DNA from: Camelus bactrianus | Taxonomy: Eukaryota > Chordata > Mammalia > Artiodactyla > Camelidae | Reading direction: 5' to 3' | NCBI RefSeq assembly: GCF_048773025.1 | Contig: NC_133541.1 | Location: forward strand, 123,221,049 to 123,285,048 | DNA: 64,000 bases | In this document: in pieces, positions 1 to 12,093 of the stretch | Numbering within the stretch: position 1 is the stretch's first letter | Layout: each line of letters begins with the position of its first letter | Position numbers and translations under genes: made by a program | Notes under the pieces: model-generated | Databases searched by the model: none | The model's input: only the letters and a program-made list of their open reading frames with translations | Told to the model about the DNA's origin: nothing

Positions 1-131
1 AAAGCAGGTAGCATCTTGTGCCTCCCCATGGACAAGGGAGGTAATTAGCGGACTTCCCCCTGCCAGGGAACACCTGTGACACCAGGCAGCTGCGTGGAGG
101 GCGGCCCCGAACCTCTCCCACACAGTCAGCC
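1..131 (+). repeat. Partial satellite monomer at left edge
   Basis: The window opens inside a monomer, in the stretch just after the G-rich segment (AAAGCAGGTAGCATC). It holds the last half of a unit up to the landmark at 132, so the array continues to the left of the window. Confidence 0.95.
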
Positions 132-397
132 GTGTTCCGGAATTCTGAGTGTGGGGAGGTTCCGTCTTCTGTCTGCAGCACCCTGGATCTCCTAGTAGCC
201 CTTCGAGAGTATTCCCCGAGTCCCTCCCATTGCGGGCAGCCAGGGAACGGAGGGGGTTGGGCTGGAAAAGCAGGTAGCATCTAGTGCCTCCCCATGGACA
301 AGGGAGGTAATTAGCGGACTTCCCCCTGCCAGGGAACAACTGTGACAACAGGCAGCTGCGTGGAGTGCGGCACCGAACCTCCCCCACACAGTCAAAC

Positions 398-663
398 GTG
401 TTCCGGAATTCTGAGTGTGGGGAGGTTCCGTCTTCAGTCTGCAGCATCCGGAATCTCCTAGGAGCCCTTCGAGTGTCTTCCCAGAGTCACACCCTGAGCG
501 GGCTGCCGGGGAAAGGAGGGGGTTTTGCTGGAAAAGCAGGTAGCATCTAGTGCCTCCCCATGGACAGGGGAGGTAATTAGCGGACTTCCACCTGCCAGGG
601 AACACCTGTGACACAAGGCAGCTGCGTGGAGGGCGGCCCCGAACCTCCCCCACACAGTCATTC
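398..663 (+). repeat. Diverged D-like monomer with ATCCGGAATCTCC marker
   Basis: This unit has CAGTCTGCAGCATCCGGAAT, AGTCACACCCTGAGC and GGGGGTTTTGCTGG, a combination also seen at about 2,790-3,055 and 29,634-29,900. The three copies are landmarks that tie 0.4-1.2, 2.8-3.3 and 29.6-30.5 kb together as descendants of one block. Confidence 0.75.
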
Positions 664-3269
664 GTGTTCCGGAATTCTAAGTGTGGGGAGGTTCCGTCTT
701 CTGTCTGCAGCACCCTGGATCTCCTAGGAGCCCTTCGAGAGTCTTCCCCGAGTCCCTCCCAGTGCGGGCAGCCGGGGAAAGGCGGGGGTTGGGCTGGAAA
801 CTCAGGTAGCATCTAGTGCCTCCCCATGGACAGGGGAGGTAATTAGCGGTCTTCCCCCTACCAGGGAACACCTGTGACACCAGGAAGCTGTGTGGAGGGC
901 GGCCCTAAACCTCACCCACACAGTCACCCTCGTTCCGGAATTCTGAATGTGGGGAGGATCCGTGTTATATCTGCAGCAACCGGGTACTCTTTGGAGCCCT
1001 TCGAGTGTCTTCCCCAAGTCCCTCCCTGTGCGGGCTGCTGGGGAAAGGCGGGGGTTGTGCTGGAAAAGCAGGTAGCATCTAGTGCCTCCCCATGGACAAG
1101 GGAGGTAATTAGCGGACTTCCCCCTGCCAGGGAACACCTGAGACACCAGGCAGCTGCGTGGAGGGCAGCCCCGAACCTTCCCCACACAGTCAGCCGTGTT
1201 CCGGAATTCTGAGTGTGGGGAGGTTCCGTCTTATGTCTGCAGCACCCGGGATCTCCTAGGAGCCCTTCGAGAGTCTTCCCCGAGTCCCTCCCTGTGCGGG
1301 CAGCCGGGGAAATTCGGGGGTTGGGCTGGAAACGCAGGTAGCATCTAGTGCCTCCCCATGGACAGGAGAGGTAATTAGCGGACTTCCCCCTGCCAGGGAA
1401 CACCTGTGACACCAGGCAGCTGCGTGGAGGGCGGCCCCGAACCTCCCCCACACAGTCAGCCGTGTTCCGGAATTCTGAGTGTGGGGAGGTTCCGTCTTCT
1501 GTCTGCAGCACCCGGGATCTCCTAGGAGCCCTTCGAGTGTCTTCCCCGAATCCCTCCCACTGCGGGCTGCCGGGGAAATGCGGGGGTTGGGCTGGAAATT
1601 CAGGTAGCATCTAGTGCCTCCCCATGGACAGGGGAGGTAATTAGCGGACTTCTCCCTGCCAGGGAACACCTGTGACACCAGGCAGCTGCGTGGAGGGCGG
1701 CCCCGAACCTCCCCCACACAGTCAAACGTGTTCCGGAATTCTGAGTGTGGGAGGTTCCGTCTTATGTGTGCAGCACCCGGGTTCACCTAGGAGCCCTTCG
1801 AGTGGCTTCCCCCAGTCCCTCACTGTGCGGGCTGCCAGGGAATGGCGGAGGTTGGGCTGGAAAAGCAGGTAGCATCTTGTGCCTCCCAATGGACAAGGGA
1901 GGTAATTAGCGGACTTCCCCCTGCCAGGGAACAACTGTGACACCAGGCAGCTGCGTGGAGGGCGGCCCCGAACCTCCCCCACACAGTCAACCGTGTTCCG
2001 GAATTCTGAGTGTGGGGAGGTTCCGTCTTCTGTCTGCAGCACCCGGGTTCTCCTAGGAGCCTTTCGAGTGTCTTCCCCCAGTCCCTCCCTCTGCGGGCTG
2101 CCGGGGAAAGGCGGGGATTGGTCTGGAAAAGCAGGTAGCATCTAGTGCCTCCCCATGGACAAGGGAGGTAATTAGCGGACTTCCCCCTGCCAGGGAACAC
2201 CTGTGACACCAGGCAGCTGCGTGGAGGGCGGCCCCGAACCTCCCCCACACAGTCAGCCGTGTTCCGGAATTCTGAGTGTGGGGAGGTTCCGTCTTCTGTC
2301 TGCAGCACCCGGGATCTCCTAGGAGCCCTTCGAGTGTCTTCCCCGAATCCCTCCCACTGCGGGCTGCCGGGGAAATGCGGGGGTTGGGATGGAAACTCAG
2401 GTAGCATCTAGTGCCTCCCCATGGACAGGGGAGGTATTTAGCGGACTTCTCCCTGCCAGGGAACACCTGTGACACCAGGCAGCTGCGTGGAGGTCGGCCA
2501 AGAACCTCCCCAACACAGTCAGCCGTGTTCCGGAATTCTGAGTGTGGGGAGGTTCCGTCTTATGTCTGCAGCACCCGGGTTCACCTATGAGCACTTCGAG
2601 TGTCTTCCCCCAGTCCCTCACTGTGCGGGCTGCCGGGGAATGGCTGAGGTTGGGCTGGAAAAGCAGGTAGCATCTTGTGACACCCCATGGACAAGGGAGG
2701 TAATTAGCGGACTTCCCCCTGCCAGGGAACACCTGTGACACCAGGCAGCTGCGTGGAGGGCGGCCCCGAACCTCCCCCACACAGTCAAACGTGTTCCGGA
2801 ATTCTGAGTGTGGGGAGGTTCCGTCTTATGTCTGCAGCATCCGGAATCTCCTAGGAGCCCTTCGAGTGTCTTCCCAGAGTCACACCCTGAGCAGGCTGCC
2901 AGGGAAAGGAGGGGGTTTTGCTGGAAAAGCAGGTAGCATCTAGTGCCTCCCCATGGACAGGGGAGGTAATTAGCGGACTTCCACCTGCCAGGGAACACCT
3001 GTGACACAAGGCAGCTGCGTGGAGGGCGGCCCCGAACCTCCCCCACACAGTCAGCCGTGTTCCGGAATTCTGAGTGTGGGGAGGTTCCGTCTTCTGTCTG
3101 CAGCACCCTGGATCTCCTAGGAGCCCTTCGAGAGTCTTCCCCGAGTCCCTCCCAGTGCGGGCAGCCGGGGAAAGGCGGGGGTTGGGCTGGAAACTCAGGT
3201 AGCATCTAGTGCCTCCCCATGGACAGGGGAGGTAATTAGCGGTCTTCCCCCTACCAGGGAACACCTGTG

Positions 3270-6200
3270 ACACCAGGAAGCTGTGTGGAGTGCGGCCCTA
3301 AACCTCACCCACACAGTCAGCCGTGTTCCGGAATTCTGAGTGTGGGGAGGTTCCGTCTTCTGTCTGCAGCACCCGGGATCTCCTAGGAGCCCTTCGAGTG
3401 TCTTCCCCGAATCCCTCCCACTGCGGGCTGCCGGGGAAAGGCGGGGGATGGGCTGGAAACTCAGGTAGCATCTAGTGCCTCCCCATGGACAGGGGAGGTA
3501 ATTAGCGGACTTCTCCCTGCCAGGGAACACCTGTGACACCAGGCAGCTGCGTGGAGGGCGGCCCCGAACCTCCCCCACACAGTCAAACGTGTTCCGGAAT
3601 TCTGAGTGTGGGGAAGTTCCGTCTTATGTGTGCAGCACCCGGGTTCACCTAGGAGCCCTTCGAGTGGCTTCCCCCAGTCCCTCACTGTGCGGGCTGCCGG
3701 GGAATGGCGGAGGTTGGGCTGGAAAAGCAGGTAGCATCTTGTGCCTCCCAATGGACAAGGGAGGTAATTAGCGGACTTCCCCCTGCCAGGGAACAACTGT
3801 GACACCAGGCAGCTGCGTGGAGGGCGGCCCCGAACCTCCCCCACACAGTCAACCGTGTTCCGGAATTCTGAGTGTGGGGAGGTTCCGTCTTCTGTCTGCA
3901 GCACCCGGGATCTCCTAGGAGCACTTCGATTGTCTTCCCAGAGTCCCTCCCTGTGCGGGCTGCCGGGGAAAGGAGGGGGTTGTGCTGGAAACGCAGGTAG
4001 CATCTAGTGCCTCCCCATGGACAGGGGAGGTAATTAGCGGACTTCCACCTGCCAGGGAACACCTGTGACACAAGGCAGCTGCGTGGAGGTCGGCCCCGTA
4101 CCTCCCCCACACAGTCATCCGTGTTCCGGAATTCTGAGTGTGGGGAGGTTCCGTCTTCTGTCTGCAGCACCAGGGTTCTCCTAGGAGCCTTTCGAGTGTC
4201 TTCCCCCAGTCCCTCCCTGTGCGGGCTGCCGGGGAATGGCGGGGTTTGTGCTGGAAAAGCAGGTAGCATCTTGTGCCTCCCCATGGACAAGGGAGGTAGT
4301 TAGCGGACTTCCCCCTGCCAGGGAACACCTGTGACACCAGGCAGCTGCGTGGAGGGCGGCCCCGAACCTCCCCCACACAGTCAGCCGTGTTCCGGAATTC
4401 TGAGTGTGGGGAGGTTCCGTCTTCTGTCTGCAGCACCCGGGATCTCCTAGGAGCCCTTCGAGAGTCTTCCCCGAGTCCCTACCAGTGCGGGCAGCCGGGG
4501 AAAGGCGGAGGTTGGGCTGGAAACTCAGGTAGCATCTAGTGCCTCCCCATGGACAGGGGAGGTATTTAGCAGTCTACCCCCTACCAGGGAACACCTGTGA
4601 CACCAGGAATCTGTGTGGAGGGCGGCCCTAAACCTCACCCACACAGTCACCCGTGTTCCGGAATTCTGAGTGTGGGAAGGTTCCGTCTTATATCTGCAGC
4701 ACCCGGGTTCTCCTAGGAGCCCTTCGAGTATCTTCCCCAAGACCCTCCCTGTGCCGGCTGCTGGGGAAAGGCGGGGGTTGGGCTGGAAAAGCAGGTAGCA
4801 TCTAGTGCCTCCCCATGGACAAGGGAGGTAATTAGCGGACTTCCCCCTGCCAGGGAACACCTGTGACACCAGGCAGCTGCGTGGAGGGCGGCCCCGAACC
4901 TTCCCCACACAGTCAGCCGTGTTCCGGGATTCTGAGTGTGGGGAGGTTCCGTCTTATGTATGCAGCAACCGGGATCTCCTAGGAGCCCTTCGAGAGTCTT
5001 CCCCGAGTCCCTCCCAGTGCGGGCAGCCAGGGAAAGCGGGGGTTGGTCTGGAAACGCAGGTAGCTTCTAGTGCCTCCCCATGCACAGGGGAGGTAATTAG
5101 CGGACTTCCCCCTGCCACGGAACACCTGTGACACCAGGCAGCTGCGTGGAGGTCGGCCCCGAACCTCCCCCACACAGTCAACCGTGTTCCGGAATTCTGA
5201 GTGTGGGGAGGTTCCGTCTTCTGTCTGCAGCACCCGGGTTCTCCTAGGAGCCTTTCGAGTGTCTTCCCCCAGTCCCTCACTGTGCGGGCTGCCGGGGAAA
5301 GGCGGGGGTTGGGCTGGAAAAGCAGGTAGCATCTTGTGCCTCCCCATGGAAAAGGAGGTAATTAGCGGACTTCCCCCTGCCAGGGAACACCTGTGACACC
5401 AGGCAGCTGCGTGGATGGCGGCCCCGAACCTCCCCCACACAGTCAGCCGTGTTCCGGAATTCTGAGTGTGGGGAGGTTCCGTCTTCTGTCTGCAGCACCC
5501 GGGATCTCTAGGAGCCCTTCGAGAGTCTTCCCCGAGTCCCTACCAGTGCGGGCAGCCGGGGAAAGGCGGAGGTTGGGCTGGAAACTCAGGTAGCATCTAG
5601 TGCCTCCCCATGGACAGGGGAGGTATTTAGCAGTCTACCCCCTACCAGGGAACACCTGTGACACCAGGAATCTGTGTGGAGGGCGGCCCTAAACCTCACC
5701 CACACAGTCACCCGTGTTCCGGAATTCTGAGTGTGGGAAGGTTCCGTCTTATATCTGCAGCACCCGGGTTCTCCTAGGAGCCCTTCGAGTATCTTCCCCA
5801 AGACCCTCCCTGTGCCGGCTGCTGGGGAAAGGCGGGGGTTGGGCTGGAAAAGCAGGTAGCATCTAGTGCCTCCCCATGGACAAGGGAGGTAATTAGGGGA
5901 CTTCCCCCTGCCAGGGAACACCTGTGACACCAGGAAGCTGCGTGGAGGGCGGCCCCGAACCTTCCCCACACAGTCAGCCGTGTTCCGGGATTCTGAGTGT
6001 GGGGAGGTTCCGTCTTATGTCTGCAGCACCCGGGATCTCCTAGGAGCCCTTCGAGAGTCTTCCCCGAGTCCCTCCCAGTGCGGGCAGCCAGGGAAAGCGG
6101 GGGTTGGTCTGGAAACGCAGGTAGCTTCTAGTGCCTCCCCATGCACAGGGGAGGTAATTAGCGGACTTCCCCCTGCCACGGAACACCTGTGACACCAGGC

Positions 6201-7520
6201 AGCTGCGTGGAGGTCGGCCCCGAACCTCCCCCACACAGTCAACCGTGTTCCGGAATTCTGAGTGTGGGGAGGTTCCGTCTTCTGTCTGCAGCACCCGGGT
6301 TCTCCTAGGAGCCTTTCGAGTGTCTTCCCCCAGTCCCTCCCTGTGCGGGCTGCCGGGGAAAGGCGGGGGTTGGGCTGGAAAAGCAGGTAGCATCTTGTGC
6401 CTCCCCATGGAAAAGGAGGTAATTAGCGGACTTCCCCCTGCCAGGGAACACCTGTGACACCAGGCAGCTGCGTGGAGGGCGGCCCCGAACCTCCCCCACA
6501 CAGTCAGCCGTGTTCCGGAATTCTGAGTGTGGGGAGGTTCCGTCTTCTGTCTGCAGCACCCGGGATCTCCTAGGAGCCCTACGAGTGTCTTCCCAGAGTC
6601 CCTCACTGTGCGGGCTGCCGGGGAAAGGAGGGGGTTGTGCTGGAAACGCAAGTAGCATCTAGTGCCTCCCCATGGACAGGGGAGGTAATTAGCGGACTTC
6701 CACCTGCCAGGGAACACCTGTGACACAAGGCAGCTGCGTGGAGGGCGGCCCCGAAACTCCCCCACACAGTCATCCGTGTTCCGGAATTCTGAGAGTGGGG
6801 AGGTTCCATCTTATGTCTGCAGCACCCGGGTTCACCTAGGAGCCCTTCGAGTGTCTTCCCCCTGTCCCTCCCTGTGCGGGCTGCCGGCGAATGTCGGAGG
6901 TTGGGCTCGAAAAGCAGGTAGCATCTTGTGCCTCCCCATGGACAGGGGAGGTAATTAGCGGACTTCCCCCTGCCAGGGAACACCTGTGACCCCAGGCAGC
7001 TGCGTGGAGTGCAGCCCCGAACCTCTCCCACACAGTCAGACGTGTTCCGGGATTCTGAGTGTGGGGAGGTTCCGTCTTCTGTCTGCAGCACCCGGGTTCT
7101 CCTAGGAGCTTTTCGAGATTCTTCCGCGAGTCCCACCCAGTGCGGGCAGCCTGGGAAAGGCGGGGGTTGGCTTGGAAACGCAGTGAGCATCTAGTGCCTC
7201 CCCAAGGACAGGGGAGGTAATTAGCGGACTTCCCCCTGCCAGGGATCACCTGTGACACCAGGCAGCTGCGTGTAGGGCGGCCCCGAATCTCCCCCACACA
7301 GTCAACCATGTTCCGGAATTCTGAGTGTGGGGAGGTTCCGTCTTCTGTCTGCAGATCTCGGGATCTCCTAGGAGCCCTTCGAGTTTCTTCCCAGAGTCCC
7401 TCCCTGTGCGGGCTGCCGGGGAAAGGAGGGGGTTGTGCTGGAAAAGCAGGTAGCATCTAGTGCCTCCCCATGGACAAGGGAGGTAATTAGCGGACTTCCC
7501 CCTGCCAGGGAACAACTGTT
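3270..7520 (+). repeat. 16-mer higher-order repeat, copy 1 (4,251 bp)
   Basis: Sixteen monomers starting at 3,323 run in the order B C D F A E A F A E A F D C A' D. The same order, with the same private variants, recurs 4,251 bases downstream. Shared markers include TTATGTGTGCAG with AGTGGCTTCC (3,630), ATCTCTAGG (5,506), CATGCACAGGGG (5,080 and 6,140), CCAAGGACAGG (7,202) and CAGATCTCGGG (7,353). I noted about ten differences between the copies, so identity is near 99.7%, far above that between subtypes. The left edge is set by the point where flanking text stops matching. Confidence 0.9.
4390..6510 (+). repeat. Nested 4-mer tandem duplication (1,061 bp x 2), inside 16-mer copy 1
   Basis: The run A E A F at about 4,387-5,450 is repeated at 5,450-6,510. 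Markers shared by both units are CCCTACCAGTGCGGG, TTTAGCAGTCTACCC, GGAATCTGTGTGG, AGTATCTTCC, GGTAGCTTCTAG with CATGCACAGGGG, and CATGGAAAAGGAGG. The 1,061-bp spacing, not 1,064, reflects small deletions. The same nested pair occurs in 16-mer copy 2, so this duplication is older than the 16-mer one. Confidence 0.85.
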
Positions 7521-10500
7521 ACACCAGGAAGCTGTGTGGAGTGCGGCCCTAAACCTCACCCACACAGTCAGCCGTGTTCCGGAATTCTGAGTGTGGGGAG
7601 GTTCCGTCTTCTGTCTGCAGCACCCGGGATCTCCTAGGAGCCCTTCGAGTGTCTTCCCCGAATCCCTCCCACTGCGGGCTGCCGGGGAAAGGCGGGGGTT
7701 GGGCTGGAAACTCAGGTAGCATCTAGTGCCTCCCCATGGACAGGGGAGGTAATTAGCGGACTTCTCCCTGCCAGGGAACACCTGTGACACCAGGCAGCTG
7801 CGTGGAGGGCGGCCCCGAACCTCCCCCACACAGTCAAACGTGTTCCGGAATTCTGAGTGTGGGGAAGTTCCGTCTTATGTGTGCAGCACCCGGGTTCACC
7901 TAGGAGCCCTTCGAGTGGCTTCCCCCAGTCCCTCACTCTGCGGGCTGCCGGGGAATGGCGGAGGTTGGGCTGGAAAAGCAGGTAGCATCTTGTGCCTCCC
8001 AATGGACAAGGGAGGTAATTAGCGGACTTCCCCCTGCCAGGGAACAACTGTGACACCAGGCAGCTGCGTGGAGGGCGGCCCCGAACCTCCCCCACACAGT
8101 CAACCGTGTTCCGGAATTCTGAGTGTGGGGAGGTTCCGTCTTCTGTCTGCAGCACCCGGGATCTCCTAGGAGCACTTCGATTGTCTTCCCAGAGTCCCTC
8201 CCTGTGCGGGCTGCCGGGGAAAGGAGGGGGTTGTGCTGGAAACGCAGGTAGCATCTAGTGCCTCCCCATGGACAGGGGAGGTAATTAGCGGACTTCCACC
8301 TGCCAGGGAACACCTGTGACACAAGGCAGCTGCGTGGAGGTCGGCCCCGTACCTCCCCCACACAGTCATCCGTGTTCCGGAATTCTGAGTGTGGGGAGGT
8401 TCCGTCTTCTGTCTGCAGCACCAGGGTTCTCCTAGGAGCCTTTCGAGTGTCTTCCCCCAGTCCCTCCCTGTGCGGGCTGCCGGGGAATGGCGGGGTTTGT
8501 GCTGGAAAAGCAGGTAGCATCTTGTGCCTCCCCATGGACAAGGGAGGTAGTTAGCGGACTTCCCCCTGCCAGGGAACACCTGTGACACCAGGCAGCTGCG
8601 TGGAGGGCGGCCCCGAACCTCCCCCACACAGTCAGCCGTGTTCCGGAATTCTGAGTGTGGGGAGGTTCCGTCTTCTGTCTGCAGCACCCGGGATCTCCTA
8701 GGAGCCCTTCGAGAGTCTTCCCCGAGTCCCTACCAGTGCGGGCAGCCGGGGAAAGGCGGAGGTTGGGCTGGAAACTCAGGTAGCATCTAGTGCCTCCCCA
8801 TGGACAGGGGAGGTATTTAGCAGTCTACCCCCTACCAGGGAACACCTGTGACACCAGGAATCTGTGTGGAGGGCGGCCCTAAACCTCACCCACACAGTCA
8901 CCCGTGTTCCGGAATTCTGAGTGTGGGAAGGTTCCGTCTTATATCTGCAGCACCCGGGTTCTCCTAGGAGCCCTTCGAGTATCTTCCCCAAGACCCTCCC
9001 TGTGCCGGCTGCTGGGGAAAGGCGGGGGTTGGGCTGGAAAAGCAGGTAGCATCTAGTGCCTCCCCATGGACAAGGGAGGTAATTAGCGGACTTCCCCCTG
9101 CCAGGGAACACCTGTGACACCAGGCAGCTGCGTGGAGGGCGGCCCCGAACCTTCCCCACACAGTAGGCCGTGTTCCGGGATTCTGAGTGTGGGGAGGTTC
9201 CGTCTTATGTATGCAGCAACCGGGATCTCCTAGGAGCCCTTCGAGAGTCTTCCCCGAGTCCCTCCCAGTGCGTGCAGCCAGGGAAAGCGGGGGTTGGTCT
9301 GGAAACGCAGGTAGCTTCTAGTGCCTCCCCATGCACAGGGGAGGTAATTAGCGGACTTCCCCCTGCCACGGAACACCTGTGACACCAGGCAGCTGCGTGG
9401 AGGTCGGCCCCGAACCTCCCCCACACAGTCAACCGTGTTCCGGAATTCTGAGTGTGGGGAGGTTCCGTCTTCTGTCTGCAGCACCCGGGTTCTCCTAGGA
9501 GCCTTTCGAGTGTCTTCCCCCAGTCCCTCCCTGTGCGGGCTGCCGGGGAAAGGCGGGGGTTGGGCTGGAAAAGCAGGTAGCATCTTGTGCCTCCCCATGG
9601 AAAAGGAGGTAATTAGCGGACTTCCCCCTGCCAGGGAACACCTGTGACACCAGGCAGCTGCGTGGATGGCGGCCCCGAACCTCCCCCACACAGTCAGCCG
9701 TGTTCCGGAATTCTGAGTGTGGGGAGGTTCCGTCTTCTGTCTGCAGCACCCGGGATCTCTAGGAGCCCTTCGAGAGTCTTCCCCGAGTCCCTACCAGTGC
9801 GGGCAGCCGGGGAAAGGCGGAGGTTGGGCTGGATACTCAGGTAGCATCTAGTGCCTCCCCATGGACAGGGGAGGTATTTAGCAGTCTACCCCCTACCAGG
9901 GAACACCTGTGACACCAGGAATCTGTGTGGAGGGCGGCCCTAAACCTCACCCACACAGTCACCCGTGTTCCGGAATTCTGAGTGTGGGAAGGTTCCGTCT
10001 TATATCTGCAGCACCCGGGTTCTCCTAGGAGCCCTTCGAGTATCTTCCCCAAGACCCTCCCTGTGCCGGCTGCTGGGGAAAGGCGGGGGTTGGGCTGGAA
10101 AAGCAGGTAGCATCTAGTGCCTCCCCATGTACAAGGGAGGTAATTAGGGGACTTCCCCCTGCCAGGGAACACCTGTGACACCAGGCAGCTGCGTGGAGGG
10201 CGGCCCCGAACCTTCCCCACACAGTCAGCCGTGTTCCGGGATTCTGAGTGTGGGGAGGTTCCGTCTTATGTCTGCAGCACCCGGGATCTCCTAGGAGCCC
10301 TTCGAGAGTCTTCCCCGAGTCCCTCCCAGTGCGGGCAGCCAGGGAAAGCGGGGGTTGGTCTGGAAACGCAGGTAGCTTCTAGTGCCTCCCCATGCACAGG
10401 GGAGGTAATTAGCGGACTTCCCCCTGCCACGGAACACCTGTGACACCAGGCAGCTGCGTGGAGGTCGGCCCCGAACCTCCCCCACACAGTCAACCGTGTT

Positions 10501-11770
10501 CCGGAATTCTGAGTGTGGGGAGGTTCCGTCTTCTGTCTGCAGCACCCGGGTTCTCCTAGGAGCCTTTCGAGTGTCTTCCCCCAGTCCCTCCCTGTGCGGG
10601 CTGCCGGGGAAAGGCGGGGGTTGGGCTGGAAAAGCAGGTAGCATCTTGTGCCTCCCCATGGAAAAGGAGGTAATTAGCGGACTTCCCCCTGCCAGGGAAC
10701 ACCTGTGACACCAGGCAGCTGCGTGGAGGGCGGCCCCGAACCTCCCCCACACAGTCAGCCGTGTTCCGGAATTCTGAGTGTGGGGAGGTTCCGTCTTCTG
10801 TCTGCAGCACCCGGGATCTCCTAGGAGCCCTACGAGTGTCTTCCCAGAGTCCCTCACTGTGCGGGCTGCCGGGGAAAGGAGGGGGTTGTGCTGGAAACGC
10901 AAGTAGCATCTAGTGCCTCCCCATGGACAGGGGAGGTAATTAGCGGACTTCCACCTGCCAGGGAACACCTGTGACACAAGGCAGCTGCGTGGAGGGCGGC
11001 CCCGAAACTCCCCCACACAGTCATCCGTGTTCCGGAATTCTGAGAGTGGGGAGGTTCCATCTTATGTCTGCAGCACCCGGGTTCACCTAGGAGCCCTTCG
11101 AGTGTCTTCCCCCAGTCCCTCCCTGTGCGGGCTGCCGGCGAATGTCGGAGGTTGGGCTCGAAAAGCAGGTAGCATCTTGTGCCTCCCCATGGACAGGGGA
11201 GGTAATTAGCGGACTTCCCCCTGCCAGGGAACACCTGTGACCCCAGGCAGCTGCGTGGAGTGCAGCCCCGAACCTCTCCCACACAGTCAGACGTGTTCCG
11301 GGATTCTGAGTGTGGGGAGGTTCCGTCTTCTGTCTGCAGCACCCGGGTTCTCCTAGGAGCTTTTCGAGATTCTTCCGCGAGTCCCACCCAGTGCGGGCAG
11401 CCTGGGAAAGGCGGGGGTTGGCTTGGAAACGCAGTGAGCATCTAGTGCCTCCCCAAGGACAGGGGAGGTAATTAGCGGACTTCCCCCTGCCAGGGATCAC
11501 CTGTGACACCAGGCAGCTGCGTGTAGGGCGGCCCCGAATCTCCCCCACACAGTCAACCATGTTCCGGAATTCTGAGTGTGGGGAGGTTCCGTCTTCTGTC
11601 TGCAGATCTCGGGATCTCCTAGGAGCCCTTCGAGTTTCTTCCCAGAGTCCCTCCCTGTGCGGGCTGCCGGGGAAAGGAGGGGGTTGTGCTGGAAAAGCAG
11701 GTAGCATCTAGTGCCTCCCCATGGACAAGGGAGGTAATTAGCGGACTTCCCCCTGCCAGGGAACAACTGT
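7521..11770 (+). repeat. 16-mer higher-order repeat, copy 2
   Basis: This block repeats 3,270-7,520. Differences seen include CAGTAGGCC (about 9,163) against CAGTCAGCC, GTGCGTGCAG (9,270) against GTGCGGGCAG, GGATACTCAGG (9,832) against GGAAACTCAGG, and CATGTACAAGG (10,127) against CATGGACAAGG. The match ends in the CTGTGACACCAGGAAGCTG segment, the same monomer position where both copies begin. Confidence 0.9.
8640..10760 (+). repeat. Nested 4-mer tandem duplication inside 16-mer copy 2
   Basis: This is the 4,251-bp-shifted counterpart of the pair at 4,390-6,510, with the same A E A F order and the same markers, including CATGGAAAAGGAGG at about 9,596 and 10,658. Confidence 0.85.
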
Positions 11771-11824
11771 GACACCAGGAAGCTGCGTGGAGTGCGGCCC
11801 TAAACCTCACCCACACAGTCACAC

Positions 11825-12090
11825 GTGTTCCGGAATTCTGAGTGTGGGGAGGTTCCGTCTTCTGTCTGCAGCACCCGGGATCTCCTAGGAGCCCTTCGAG
11901 AGTCTTCCCCGAGTCCCTCCCAGTGCGGGCAGCCAGGGAAAGGCGGGGGTTGGGCTGGAAACGCAGGTAGCATCTAGTCCCTCCCCATGGACAGGGGAGG
12001 TAATTAGCGGACTTCCCCCTGCCAGGGAACACCTGTGACACCAGGCAGCTGCGTGGAGGGCGGCCCCGAACCTCCCCCACACAGTCATCC
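11825..12090 (+). repeat. Subtype A monomer (representative)
   Basis: Subtype A is marked by CGAGAGTCTTCCCCGAG, then CCCAGTGCGGGCAGCC, a GGCGGGGGTTGGGCTGG segment, GAAACGCAGG and usually ACAGGGGAGG. It is one of the commonest types and often precedes B or E. Names A to F are labels made for this window. The upstream segment here carries the CCCTAAACCTCACCC block more typical before E and F, so this copy sits at a recombination junction. Confidence 0.8.
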
Positions 12091-12093
12091 GTG

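Noticed and set aside
192-812. 206-residue minus-strand frame as a real protein, and its many relatives
   Set aside because: It spans 2.3 satellite monomers, the same text recurs in shifted frames every 266 bases, and there is no domain, promoter or codon pattern. All such frames were left out.
1196-1461. CENP-B box in the monomer
   Set aside because: No match to TTCGnnnnAnnCGGG was found on either strand of the consensus. The TTCGAGTGTCTTCC stretch has only the first half.
1196-1461. Monomer derived from an internal half-unit duplication
   Set aside because: GGGGAGGT occurs twice in the unit, but the copies are about 118 and 148 bases apart and the flanks do not align, so a 133-bp ancestor is not supported.
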